This document shows positions 7,433 through 13,373 of a stretch of 13,373 bases of DNA, piece by piece (positions within the stretch are counted from its first letter, which is position 1; each line of letters opens with the position of its first letter). Source of the stretch: Nitrospira sp. (GTDB lineage Bacteria > Nitrospirota > Nitrospiria > Nitrospirales > Nitrospiraceae); the NCBI GenBank assembly GCA_005116795.1, contig SWDL01000156.1, positions 1-13,373 of the forward strand, given 5' to 3'. Both the position numbers and the translations under genes were made by a program. Below the pieces are notes generated by a model. That model was not told where the DNA came from and ran no database searches. It saw nothing but the letters and a program-made list of their open reading frames with translations.

Positions 7433-9949
7433 TTAGAGATCGCCGTTTTCATCCCGCCAATAGGGCGTCCAGGCCAGCGCGACAAGCTTGACGGCGATAT
7501 TCGACTTGGTGGGCTTCACGGAAACCGTTTCGAGCTTCTCCTGGAGCGGATCGGTGGCGGCCGTCAGGGCATCGGCTTCGGCCTTGAACCGTGCCTCCAT
7601 GTCCGCGAGTTGCTGCTGCAACGCAGCGACGTTGTCCTTCGCAAGGCCGACATCCTTCACATCCCGCATCGTGCGCCCGGCGCCACGGATCGCCGTGGTC
7701 GCTTTCCCGATCGTGGACGCGCTGATCGTCTTGCGTCCCATGAAGGCGCCCAGCACCGTCGCCCCGATCGAAATGGCGGCTTGGAGCCCTGCATGCTTGG
7801 CTTGGTCCGACTCCCGCTCCACGGCGGCTTCGGCCCTCCGGATACGATCTTGGAGCGCGGCGATCTTCGGCGCATAGGCTTGCCGCAGTTGCTCGGCGCT
7901 CCGGTCCCGCTCCTCCCGGGCGCCTTGCTGCAGACGGACTCTGAAATCACGTTCCGACTCGCCGGGCTGGGACACCATCTTGGTGCTGGGGCTCTTGAAG
8001 ATGTCGAGCTTCTGCGTGCGGAACAGCCATCCGGAGAAATCCTTGCCCCAGCCTTCGTAGCTCTTGGCTTTGCCGGCCGCCGGGGGCAGCTCCCCATAGG
8101 CGCCATCTTCAGACGGCGAGGATTCCAGATCACCCACAGCGAGATCGGCCGTTTCGGCATGGTCCCAATCGACTGCCACCGCTCCGCTGCCGACCGGCGC
8201 CAGCACCGTGAGGTCCCGCGTGAGATCGACCCCGCTCTTGCTGTCCGCAAACCGCACCTGCGCCGCCCCGAGGAGCTTGGGCTGGTAGAGCACCGTGGCA
8301 CCGGGCGGTTGGCTGCCACGGAGCGGAATAAAGTGTTGCGGCACATCCGGCGGGAGCACTGGACGAGCGCTGAGTGCCGCGGGCTGAGAGGGGACTGTCG
8401 CCCTTCTGGGGCCTTCCAAGGCCGGCGACTGTCCCCCTTCTATGTCGCGCTTCACGCTTAACGCTTCACGCTTCACGGGATCCATGAGCGTCTTGATCTG
8501 TGTCCGCGTGAGCGGCCCCCGCAAGTATGAGAGCGCCCATCGCGTTTCGAAGGTGATCGGCGCATCCTCATGGACGTTGTTCATCAGAAAGATGCGGTTC
8601 CCCAATCCGGCCAGAATCTGCTCCATCGCCTGCTTGTCGAATGGCTTCCCCGCGCCTGCAGACGCGCCTTCCAATCCTTCCAGCACTCGCGCCTTGTCCC
8701 GCTCCGTCTGCAAGCGGCCGATGAACCAGGTGCCGGTGTTCGCCAGCCCCTTGTAATCCAGATCCACTGGATTCTGCGTCGCCAGCACAATCCCCACCCC
8801 GAACGCCCGCGCCTGCTTCAGCAAGGTCAACAACGGCAATTTGGACGGCGGGTTCGCCACCGGCGGGAAGTAGCCGAAAATCTCATCCATATAGAGAAGG
8901 GCGCGGAGGCTGGTCGTGCCCGACTGCGCCCGGACCCAACCGAGCATCTGGCTGAGCAGCAACGTGACGAAGAACATGCGCTCGGCATCGCTGAGATGGG
9001 CGATGGAAAAGATGGTCAGGCGCGGCTTGCCGCTCGGCGTATGCAGCATCGCGCCGATATCCAAGGGCTCGCCTTCCATCCACGAGGCAAAGCCCGGCGC
9101 CGCCAGCAAGTTATTGAGCTGCATGGCCAAGCCGAATCGATCCTTGGAGGGATAGAAGGAATCGAGGTCGAGCACGCCGACCTTCTTCATCGGAGGGGTT
9201 TGAATGAGTTGAATGAGCGCCGCCAGGTCGAGGTCCTTCCCCTGCTTCCAGATGCCTTCCAGCATGGTCGAGAGCAGGATATGCTCGCGGCTCTTGATGG
9301 GGTCAGCCTCGATCCCGAGAAGCCCCAGCAGGCTCGTCGTGGTCGTGCTCACGCGCTCGCGCAGCAGTTCGGTGTCATCCAGAATCTCCTGGCCCGGCGC
9401 GGCGAAGGATTTCAGGATCGAGACCGGCAAGCCGGCATTGCTGCCTGGGGTGTACACGGAAAAATCCGCCGCGTCCTTCAGCCGTTGAATCCGAGCCCCG
9501 TCCTGCCCCCAAGAGGCCAAGCCCTTCTTCCAGAGGTCGGCCTCCTGCTGAGCAAAGTCAGCAGGAGACAGCCCCTTTTTGCGGGCATCGTCTTCGTTGA
9601 CCCAAGGCTGAAAATCTTCGGCCTGCAACTTCGGAAAGGTGAGGAGGAGATTCGCCAGATCGCCCTTGGGATCAATCATGATCGCAGGGATCCCGTCGAT
9701 GGCCGCTTCTTCCAACAGGCTGAGGCAAAGCCCGGTCTTGCCGCTCCCCGTCATGCCGACGCAAACCGCATGGGTGACCAGGTCTTTCGAGTCGTAGAGC
9801 AGCCAGCCCGGCTTGGCCTGCTTGGTCGCAAGATCATAGGGCCGCCCGAGATAGAAGACGCCGAGCTTCTCGAAGTCTTCCGCGCCAGGCGGCGCCGCCT
9901 CCTTCTGCTTCTCGGCCTTCTTCGAAGTCTCCTTCTTCTTTGGGCTCAT
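7433..9949 (-). CDS. HerA/FtsK-like P-loop ATPase with coiled-coil C-terminal region
   Basis: This 838-residue predicted ATP-binding protein resembles HerA/VirB4-like (DUF87-containing) ATPases. After a Lys-rich N-terminus (3-17) comes a Walker A motif GMTGSGKT (65-72), 'AIMIDPKGDLANLLL' (about 89-103), and Walker B LLYMDEIFGYFPP with D355/E356. 'FGVGIVLATQNPVDLDYKGL' follows, a sensor-like segment typical of these motors, then 'WFIGRLQTERDKARVL'. Residues about 488-525 are a linker of repeat origin. The C-terminal region has a coiled coil (668-722), a Gly/Ala-rich hydrophobic segment (about 725-738), a second coiled coil (770-800) and a conserved-looking 'LVALAWTPYW' end. I chose the ATG at 9949 because GGAG lies 6 nt upstream; an ATG six codons earlier overlaps the preceding gene's stop. 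The gene follows a DUF486 membrane gene by 11 bp, so the two are probably cotranscribed. DNA or protein translocation is possible, but the substrate is unknown. Confidence 0.9.
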   Translation of the reverse strand: MSPKKKETSKKAEKQKEAAPPGAEDFEKLGVFYLGRPYDLATKQAKPGWLLYDSKDLVTHAVCVGMTGSGKTGLCLSLLEEAAIDGIPAIMIDPKGDLANLLLTFPKLQAEDFQPWVNEDDARKKGLSPADFAQQEADLWKKGLASWGQDGARIQRLKDAADFSVYTPGSNAGLPVSILKSFAAPGQEILDDTELLRERVSTTTTSLLGLLGIEADPIKSREHILLSTMLEGIWKQGKDLDLAALIQLIQTPPMKKVGVLDLDSFYPSKDRFGLAMQLNNLLAAPGFASWMEGEPLDIGAMLHTPSGKPRLTIFSIAHLSDAERMFFVTLLLSQMLGWVRAQSGTTSLRALLYMDEIFGYFPPVANPPSKLPLLTLLKQARAFGVGIVLATQNPVDLDYKGLANTGTWFIGRLQTERDKARVLEGLEGASAGAGKPFDKQAMEQILAGLGNRIFLMNNVHEDAPITFETRWALSYLRGPLTRTQIKTLMDPVKREALSVKRDIEGGQSPALEGPRRATVPSQPAALSARPVLPPDVPQHFIPLRGSQPPGATVLYQPKLLGAAQVRFADSKSGVDLTRDLTVLAPVGSGAVAVDWDHAETADLAVGDLESSPSEDGAYGELPPAAGKAKSYEGWGKDFSGWLFRTQKLDIFKSPSTKMVSQPGESERDFRVRLQQGAREERDRSAEQLRQAYAPKIAALQDRIRRAEAAVERESDQAKHAGLQAAISIGATVLGAFMGRKTISASTIGKATTAIRGAGRTMRDVKDVGLAKDNVAALQQQLADMEARFKAEADALTAATDPLQEKLETVSVKPTKSNIAVKLVALAWTPYWRDENGDL
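8390..8436. repeat. 47-bp nested palindrome inside the ATPase linker
   Basis: GGGGACTGTCGCC (8390-8402) pairs with GGCGACTGTCCCC (8424-8436) at 12 of 13 positions. Inside lies a second perfect inverted repeat, GGCCTT-CC-AAGGCC (8410-8423), with a 7-nt asymmetric bulge. GC-rich hairpins with GGGGACTGTC-like ends are typical of intergenic REP-type elements; here the element is translated as residues about 505-521 of the ATPase. Confidence 0.65.
8448..8475. repeat. Four tandem 7-bp repeats inside the ATPase linker
   Basis: CGCTTCA, CGCTTAA, CGCTTCA and CGCTTCA run without interruption, so three copies are identical and one differs at one base. On the coding strand (TGAAGCG units) they encode residues about 492-501 (within VKREALSVKRD). 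Heptamer tracts of this kind are usually intergenic. The copy number is not a multiple of three, but 28 bp plus the flanking element still leaves the frame open. Confidence 0.65.
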
Positions 9950-9960
9950 CGCTCGCTCCT

Positions 9961-10290
9961 TCACCACTCTTTAAAGATGATGAACACGGCGCCGGCCATC
10001 ATGGCGAACCCGACGAGATAATTCCACTTCAGCTCTTCCTTTAAGTAGAGCACGGAGAAGACGCAGAACACCGCCAGGGTAATGACCTCCTGGATCGTTT
10101 TCAACTGGGCCGCGCTGAATTGATAGTGACCGATCCGGTTCGCCGGTACCTGAAAGCAGTACTCGACGGAGGCGATCAGCCAGCTCACCAGAATCGCGGT
10201 CCAGAGCGGTGTGTGCTTGTATTTCAGATGCCCATACCACGCGAAGGTCATGAAGATGTTCGAGATCGTCAGCAGCACAATCGTGTGCAT
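9961..10290 (-). CDS. DUF486 family (DMT-like) small integral membrane protein
   Basis: This 109-residue protein has four predicted membrane helices (about 4-20, 29-47, 66-84, 89-107). The pattern is that of the DUF486 (PF04342) family: 'NIFMTFAWYGHLK', 'WLIASVEYCFQVPANRIGH', 'QLKTIQEVITLAVFCVFS' and 'LKEELKWNYLVGFAMM' near the C-terminus. Length and architecture match the usual about 110-residue family, distant relatives of drug/metabolite transporters with no established substrate. The ATG at 10290 has GGAG upstream (AGCAGGAGACC-ATG), and the longer in-frame extension is hydrophilic and unlike the family. The stop is 11 bp before the ATPase start, suggesting one transcript, though DUF486 genes are widespread and the link may be incidental. 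Confidence 0.9.
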   Translation of the reverse strand: MHTIVLLTISNIFMTFAWYGHLKYKHTPLWTAILVSWLIASVEYCFQVPANRIGHYQFSAAQLKTIQEVITLAVFCVFSVLYLKEELKWNYLVGFAMMAGAVFIIFKEW

Positions 10291-10351
10291 GGTCTCCTGC
10301 TTCTGGTGGTTAGGAAAGAATGGATCGTCGTGCGAGGCTCGGAGTTCGATT

Positions 10352-10735
10352 CTATGAGAGCTGTTGCTCCGCCCAGCGACGGACACTGTCTACAACCTTA
10401 CGTGCTTGCTCGCGCTCCAGTGGCTCGGTCGTCATCGAGTCGTATCGCAGCTCAACTGCGAACGGACCCAGGACGTCGATTCCTTCACGCAACGGCGGAC
10501 TCGGTAGATTGTTCTGGATTAAGATCTCGATGAGAACCTGCAGATCATGCGTCTTGCGTACTTCGACACGGTGCTTTGCTAGCACCGCCTTGAGGCACTT
10601 CTCTACGGCTTGCTGGGCGTGAAACCCGACTACCTCATCGTCCATTTCCGGGTCGTCCGACAGCTTGCGGAAAGCCCTGATGTCACGGTCGGCCAGAGTG
10701 AGAAAGCGGCGAGCGAGTTCCTCAGGCCGCTTCAT
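10352..10735 (-). CDS. HEPN-domain protein, toxin partner of an MNT/HEPN toxin-antitoxin pair
   Basis: This 127-residue all-helical HEPN protein (PF05168 type) has the hallmark segment FHAQQAVEKCLKAVL (38-52) followed by 'RVEVRKTHDLQVL' and 'AVELRYDSM'. R56 and H63 form an R-x6-H spacing compatible with the RX4-6H ribonuclease motif of HEPN toxins; R60 is closer to H63 and could be the relevant residue. The HXY tyrosine motif that MntA modifies in the Shewanella HepT system is absent (H63 is followed by Asp-Leu). The ATG lies inside the end of the upstream nucleotidyltransferase gene (14-bp overlap), the usual arrangement of such modules, so the pair is cotranslated. In characterised pairs the HEPN protein cleaves RNA and is neutralised by the MNT partner; whether this one is active is untested. 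Confidence 0.9.
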   Translation of the reverse strand: MKRPEELARRFLTLADRDIRAFRKLSDDPEMDDEVVGFHAQQAVEKCLKAVLAKHRVEVRKTHDLQVLIEILIQNNLPSPPLREGIDVLGPFAVELRYDSMTTEPLEREQARKVVDSVRRWAEQQLS

Positions 10736-11039
10736 AGAGGACCTTGCCCTCCTTCAGAGCCCAGTACAAGGCCGTCCCGGGCAGATGCCCCCAATCGGAA
10801 ACTTCCCCTTCGGAAAAAACGAGAACGTCGACGGGAAGCCCAATCGATCCGATCGCTTTCCGCAAGCGGACCATTTCCTCGCGTTTGGACGCCACCTCGC
10901 GTTCGATCACAAGCAAATCCAAGTCGGATTCTGGCGTGGGCTTCCCCTCCGCGTAGGAGCCGAAGAGAATAACCTTCCTCGGGTTGGCCGCAGCTACCAG
11001 CCGTCGAACCGCTGTATCAATAGCCTCTTGAGCAGTCAT
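10722..11039 (-). CDS. MNT-type nucleotidyltransferase, antitoxin partner of the HEPN protein
   Basis: This 105-residue minimal nucleotidyltransferase has the polymerase-beta-type active site: G27-S28 in VILFGSYAEG, then D39 and D41 in SDLDLLV, giving an exact GSX10DXD spacing. D71 in LPVDVLVF is the likely third metal-binding acid. In studied pairs such enzymes transfer AMP to the HEPN toxin and block it; here that role is inferred from family and from the 14-bp overlap with the HEPN gene. I chose the ATG at 11039 because an AAGGA-like site precedes it and the family's N-terminal helix begins there. The frame extends upstream to 11135, but those 32 residues look non-conserved. All catalytic residues are intact. 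Confidence 0.92.
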   Translation of the reverse strand: MTAQEAIDTAVRRLVAAANPRKVILFGSYAEGKPTPESDLDLLVIEREVASKREEMVRLRKAIGSIGLPVDVLVFSEGEVSDWGHLPGTALYWALKEGKVLYEAA

Positions 11040-11303
11040 CGTGACTCGTCCTTCGCCGAGCGCGTACGCACTCGGGTCTATTCGGACACTGGGTGGAGCG
11101 CGTTGGATGCTAGCACTCCTGAGCAGCAAAGTCATGCCCGATGCGGCACACCTCGGATCGGGCGGAGTAAGCGGATAGGATCGGGGTCGGGTTGACCCCG
11201 TCTATAGGCTAGACCATCATGACAGCCTCCTCGCCGAAAGGTCGCATGTTGATGCAGGGCTCCTTCAGCGACCAACTTAAGGAGTCTGGACAAATTCAAC
11301 GGG
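11040..11303. other. 264-bp intergenic stretch, no gene recognised
   Basis: This stretch lies between the MNT gene start and the small HTH gene stop, both on the minus strand. It presumably contains the promoter of the MNT/HEPN pair, but no convincing -35/-10 pair is visible. It holds a perfect hairpin (11182-11200), a small GTCTA/TAGAC inverted repeat (11200-11214) and a 6-bp CTCCTT/AAGGAG inverted repeat (11260-11284). A 42-codon plus-strand open frame from 11219 resembles nothing I recognise and overlaps the HTH gene. Confidence 0.5.
11182..11200. repeat. Perfect 7-bp hairpin, possible REP-like element
   Basis: CGGGGTC (11182-11188), loop GGGTT and GACCCCG (11194-11200) form a perfect stem. 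No T tract follows on either strand, so it is a poor intrinsic terminator. The GGGTC...GACCCC form recalls REP-type palindromes. Confidence 0.5.
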
Positions 11304-11501
11304 TCAAATCATTTTTTTCCCTGCAGTTGCCTTTTTCAGATTTTGCACATCTTCTTTGAGGTAGCCGTAGGCGTTCCCGTCTTTCCGGTATCGCAGCTTT
11401 CCTGCCTCACGGATGTGAGAGAGGTCGCAGGCAGACACTTTAAGTTCCTTGCGCGCTTCTTTCGAATCCAGCCAGTTGCCCTGCTTCGATTTCTGTCCCA
11501 T
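11304..11501 (-). CDS. Small excisionase/MerR-like helix-turn-helix DNA-binding protein
   Basis: This 65-residue basic protein has the compact pattern of excisionase-type winged HTH proteins (HTH_17-like): 'WLDSKEARKELKVSACDLSH', then 'IREAGKLRYRKDGNAYGYLK' and 'EDVQNL'. The first part gives the recognition helices, and the YRKDGNAYGYLKED part corresponds to the wing and final helix. I chose the ATG at 11501 because AAAGGGG lies 8 nt upstream; the GTG three codons earlier overlaps that site. The gene is visibly richer in A/T than its neighbours, a sign of a different origin. It is divergent from the broken nifS with about 100 bp between them. It could be a directionality factor left by a lost element or a small local regulator; no integrase is present in the window. 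Confidence 0.7.
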   Translation of the reverse strand: MGQKSKQGNWLDSKEARKELKVSACDLSHIREAGKLRYRKDGNAYGYLKEDVQNLKKATAGKKMI

Positions 11502-11603
11502 TGATTTCACCCCTTTCGTTTTGCAATCTCATTGTCAATGGGTCGTTCGAAGCGGAGGAACCTTGCACTCTCTCCCGCAGGTGACTAGGATGAGGGCTCT
11601 GTG

Positions 11604-12735
11604 ATGATCTATCTCGACCACAATGCAACGACGCCGGTACTGCCGGAGGTGCTGGAGGCGATGATGCCTTACTTCACTTCCGAATGGGGTAATCCGTCAA
11701 GTACATACAAGTTTGGCTCGAAGCTGAAGAGTGTGATCGAGACGGCGCGGGAGCAGGTGGCGGAGTTAATTGGGGCACAGTCGCGGGAGATTATTTTCAC
11801 TTCGTGCGGCACAGAGAGCAACAACACGGCGATTCATGCGGCATTGCAGGCCAACCCAGGCAAGCGTCACATCGTCACGTCGGCGGTGGAACATTCCTCA
11901 GTGCTCAACTACTGCCTGGCGCTGGAGAAGGAAGGCTACCGGGTAACTTATCTGCCTGTTGACCGCGAGGGACTATTGAAGTTTGCCGACTTGGAGGAGG
12001 CCATCACAGACGAAACAGCACTCGTTTCGCTGATGTGGGCCAACAATGAGACAGGCATCTTGTTCCCCGTCACGGAAATCGCTCAAGTGTGCCGCACACG
12101 CGGCGTCCTGTTTCACTGTGATGCCGTGCAAGTTGCGGGTAAAGTCCCCATCAACGTCCGCACGCCGCCGCTTGATTACCTGTCGCTGACGGGCCATAAG
12201 TTTCATGCGCCCAAAGGAATCGGGGCTCTCTACGTTCGCCGGCATACACCGGTTAAACCATACCTGCACGGCGGACATCAAGAACGGAACCTTAGAGGTG
12301 GCACGGAGAACGTTGCGTTGATTGTCGGCAATGGGCAAAGCCGCCGAGTGAGCCACTAATCATCTACCCGACTACGACAAGCAGGTGCGTCCGCTGCGCG
12401 ATGCGCTGGAGGACGGCATCCTGAAGGCAATTCCGAAGACAGAGCTGAATGGCCACAAGACCCAGCGCCTGGCCAACACCACCAACATCACCTTCCACGG
12501 CATCGAATCAGAAGCCCTGCTGATCCTGCTCGACCAGGAACGCGTCTGTGCCTCTTCAGGCTCGGCCTGTCTCGCTGATTCTGATGAGCCGTCGCACGTC
12601 ATCAAAGCGATGAAGCCTGAATCGGCAGCATCACGGCAGATGCTTCGGTTCTCGATGGGTGCGGGCACGCGGAGAGAGGACGTCACAGCGGCGGTGTCAG
12701 CGGTGAAACAAGCAACCGCAACGCTCCGGGCTTGA
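11604..12735 (+). pseudogene. nifS: nifS-type cysteine desulfurase, broken by a frameshift and an in-frame stop
   Basis: The intact gene would encode a PLP-dependent cysteine desulfurase of about 377 residues that supplies sulfur for Fe-S clusters or thio-modification. The first part (11604-12359) gives 'MIYLDHNATTPV', H97 in VEHSS, D173/Q176 in HCDAVQ, and PLP lysine K199 in LTGHKFHAPKG. It then ends out of frame after GGTENVALIVG. The next frame continues the family sequence (MGKAAE, then ATNHLPDYDKQVRPLRDALE) to the catalytic cysteine loop SSGSACLADSDEPSHVI (Cys codon at 12568) and the stop at 12733. Two lesions are needed to explain this: one extra base near 12329-12330 (GGCAATGGG instead of GGCATGGG) and a TGA at 12349 where Leu is expected. 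A GAGGG site precedes the ATG at 11604. A truncated product without the catalytic Cys would be inactive; a separately translated C-terminal piece is unlikely to work. A sequencing error could explain one lesion but less easily both. Confidence 0.85.
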
Positions 12736-12760
12736 GTATACCTCGATTGTGCGATATAAG
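12732..12760 (+). promoter_or_regulatory. Candidate promoter of the DUF433/PIN-like cassette
   Basis: TTGAGT (12732-12737, 4 of 6) and TATAAG (12755-12760, 5 of 6) are exactly 17 bp apart and overlap the end of the nifS pseudogene. The expected start falls near 12767, so the leader before the ATG at 12777 would be very short and would begin at the GGAGGA site. This is a pattern match only. Confidence 0.4.
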
Positions 12761-12776
12761 GCTGGTGGAGGATCTG

Positions 12777-12947
12777 ATGAAAACGCTGCAAGAAATTGAA
12801 AAGGCGATTGAAACCTTGCCGTTACCCGATCGGCTTCGGCTCTACAAGGACATACCGCAGTTGATTGGCCGGGATGTCGAGGACCTCGACTGGCAGCGAC
12901 CGGCTCTCGAGAGTTTCTTCCAGGACGACGAGACAGGCCATGAATGA
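12777..12947 (+). CDS. Small putative antitoxin-like protein (56 aa) preceding the DUF433 gene
   Basis: This acidic 56-residue protein begins 'MKTLQEIEKAIETLPLPDRL' and ends with '...FFQDDETGHE'. The 'IEKAIETLPLPDRLRLYKDI' segment resembles the N-terminal helix of small antitoxin-like proteins (the 'l..ei..ai..Lp..er..l...l' pattern), and the C-terminus is a short acidic tail (inference; I do not recognise a named family). GGAGGA lies 5-6 nt before the ATG at 12777; an earlier in-frame start at 12732 is inside the candidate promoter and lacks a ribosome-binding site. Its last 8 bp overlap the start of the DUF433 gene, so the two are coupled. This suggests that it belongs to the same toxin-antitoxin cassette. 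Confidence 0.72.
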   Translation: MKTLQEIEKAIETLPLPDRLRLYKDIPQLIGRDVEDLDWQRPALESFFQDDETGHE

Positions 12948-13164
12948 GCGAATCATCATTGATCCAGAACTCCAACACGGCAAACCAGTGATTCGTGGCA
13001 CGCGCGTGCCGGTCGCCCGCATCCTCGGGGGGTTGGCGGGCGGAATGACCTTCGACGAGATATGTCGCGAGTACGATGTGACCGCCGAGGACATCCGGGC
13101 CGCAATCAAGTACGCCGAGGAACTGGTCGAGCAGGAAACCCACCATCCGCTCCCCAGGGTATGA
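12940..13164 (+). CDS. DUF433 family protein, predicted antitoxin
   Basis: This 74-residue DUF433 (PF04255) protein shows the family signature 'IIIDPELQHGKPVIRGTRVP' followed by 'VARILGGLAGGMTFDEICRE', 'YDVTAEDIRAAIKYAEELV' and a short tail. The fold is a small winged-helix-like domain and the genes commonly sit directly before DUF5615 PIN-like genes, where they are regarded as antitoxins (known association, function inferred). The ATG at 12940 is inside the end of the 56-residue gene (8-bp overlap), and the PIN-like gene starts 7 bp after its stop. The length matches the family's usual 70-80 residues, and no residue looks missing. Confidence 0.92.
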   Translation: MNERIIIDPELQHGKPVIRGTRVPVARILGGLAGGMTFDEICREYDVTAEDIRAAIKYAEELVEQETHHPLPRV

Positions 13165-13171
13165 TTCCTTC

Positions 13172-13373
13172 GTGCGATTTCTGATCGACGCCGACCTCCC
13201 TCGTTCCACCAAGCCCCTGCTGGAGAGGTTCGGCCACGAAGCTACAGATGTTCGAGATATCGGCTTGAGGAGCGCCAAAGATCCCGTCATTGCGCGTTAC
13301 GCCCAAGATCACCAAGCCTGCCTCCTGACCGGTGATTTCGGCTTTGCGGACATACGGAACTATCCGCCCGAAA
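13172..13373 (+). CDS. DUF5615 PIN-like protein, predicted toxin (partial, runs off right edge)
   Basis: Sixty-seven residues are visible. They open 'MRFLIDADLPRSTKPLLERF' and continue with 'GHEATDVRDIGL' and 'ACLLTGDFGFADIRNYPPE'. This is the typical order of DUF5615 proteins, which belong to the PIN-like/Mut7-C nuclease group. The acidic residues D6, D8, D26 and the D55...D60 pair in TGDFGFAD are the likely metal ligands. The start is a GTG 7 bp after the DUF433 stop with only a weak ribosome-binding site, so translation is probably coupled. Full-length members are about 110-120 residues, so roughly 45 residues lie beyond the window. A ribonuclease toxin role is inferred from the family and the DUF433 neighbour. 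Confidence 0.88.
   Translation, partial: MRFLIDADLPRSTKPLLERFGHEATDVRDIGLRSAKDPVIARYAQDHQACLLTGDFGFADIRNYPPE

Noticed and set aside
8390..8475. CRISPR-like array in the ATPase region
   Set aside because: The repeats are 7-bp tandem units and a single palindrome without unique spacers; they lie in a continuous coding frame.
8570..10021. Long plus-strand open frame (483 codons) opposite the ATPase
   Set aside because: It is antisense to the Walker A/B-bearing ATPase, has Arg/Leu/Gln-rich composition, and shows no recognisable motif; a shadow of high-GC codon use.
11260..11284. CTCCTT/AAGGAG inverted repeat as a terminator of the small HTH gene
   Set aside because: Only 6 bp with a 13-nt loop and no T tract on either strand; likely chance.
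11219..11360. 42-codon plus-strand frame starting ATGACAGCC
   Set aside because: No recognisable family and no clear ribosome-binding site; it overlaps the small HTH gene antisense.
11533..11538. TTGACA on the minus strand as a -35 of the small HTH gene
   Set aside because: A perfect -35 hexamer, but no acceptable -10 at 16-19 bp (AAAGGG at 17).
11563..11591. TTGCAC-17-TAGGAT as a nifS promoter
   Set aside because: Only 3 of 6 and 4 of 6 consensus matches, and the start would fall downstream of the GAGGG ribosome-binding site.

Overview
The window is high-GC bacterial DNA without RNA genes or complete mobile elements that I can identify. The many response regulators with HD-superfamily outputs, the large multi-sensor kinase and the general style suggest a Nitrospira-like (Nitrospirota) or other environmental Gram-negative genome. 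That assignment is an inference from gene style, not proved by a marker gene.

Left part (1-6322, minus strand): a three-gene signalling operon. A very large membrane histidine kinase (membrane module, extracytoplasmic sensor, two GAF domains, PAS, kinase core) is followed after 4 bp by a REC-HDOD response regulator. An 8-bp stop/start overlap then leads to a second response regulator whose HD-GYP-like output domain has lost its catalytic residues; this last gene runs off the left edge. Divergent from the operon lies a LuxR-type regulator with a cysteine-bearing N-terminal domain (6596-7327, plus). The 273-bp space between them holds candidate promoters for both directions.

Middle (7433-10290, minus): a HerA/FtsK-like P-loop ATPase with a coiled-coil tail, preceded at 11 bp by a DUF486 four-helix membrane protein. 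The ATPase's inter-domain linker is encoded by DNA that looks like an intergenic repeat: a 47-bp nested palindrome followed by four 7-bp tandem repeats. A similar hairpin/repeat patch sits inside a GAF-domain loop of the kinase.

Right part (10352-13373): an accessory patch with signs of gene flux. It carries a MNT nucleotidyltransferase/HEPN toxin-antitoxin pair (minus) and an AT-richer excisionase-like small HTH gene (minus). Next comes a nifS-type cysteine desulfurase broken by a frameshift and an in-frame stop (plus). Last is a compact cassette of a 56-residue putative antitoxin, a DUF433 protein and a DUF5615 PIN-like protein (plus), cut by the right edge.

I did not find a clearly new multi-gene system. 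The most unusual signals are the repeat-derived protein linkers, the degenerate HD-GYP regulator paired with an HDOD regulator under one kinase, and the doubly broken nifS between two toxin-antitoxin modules.
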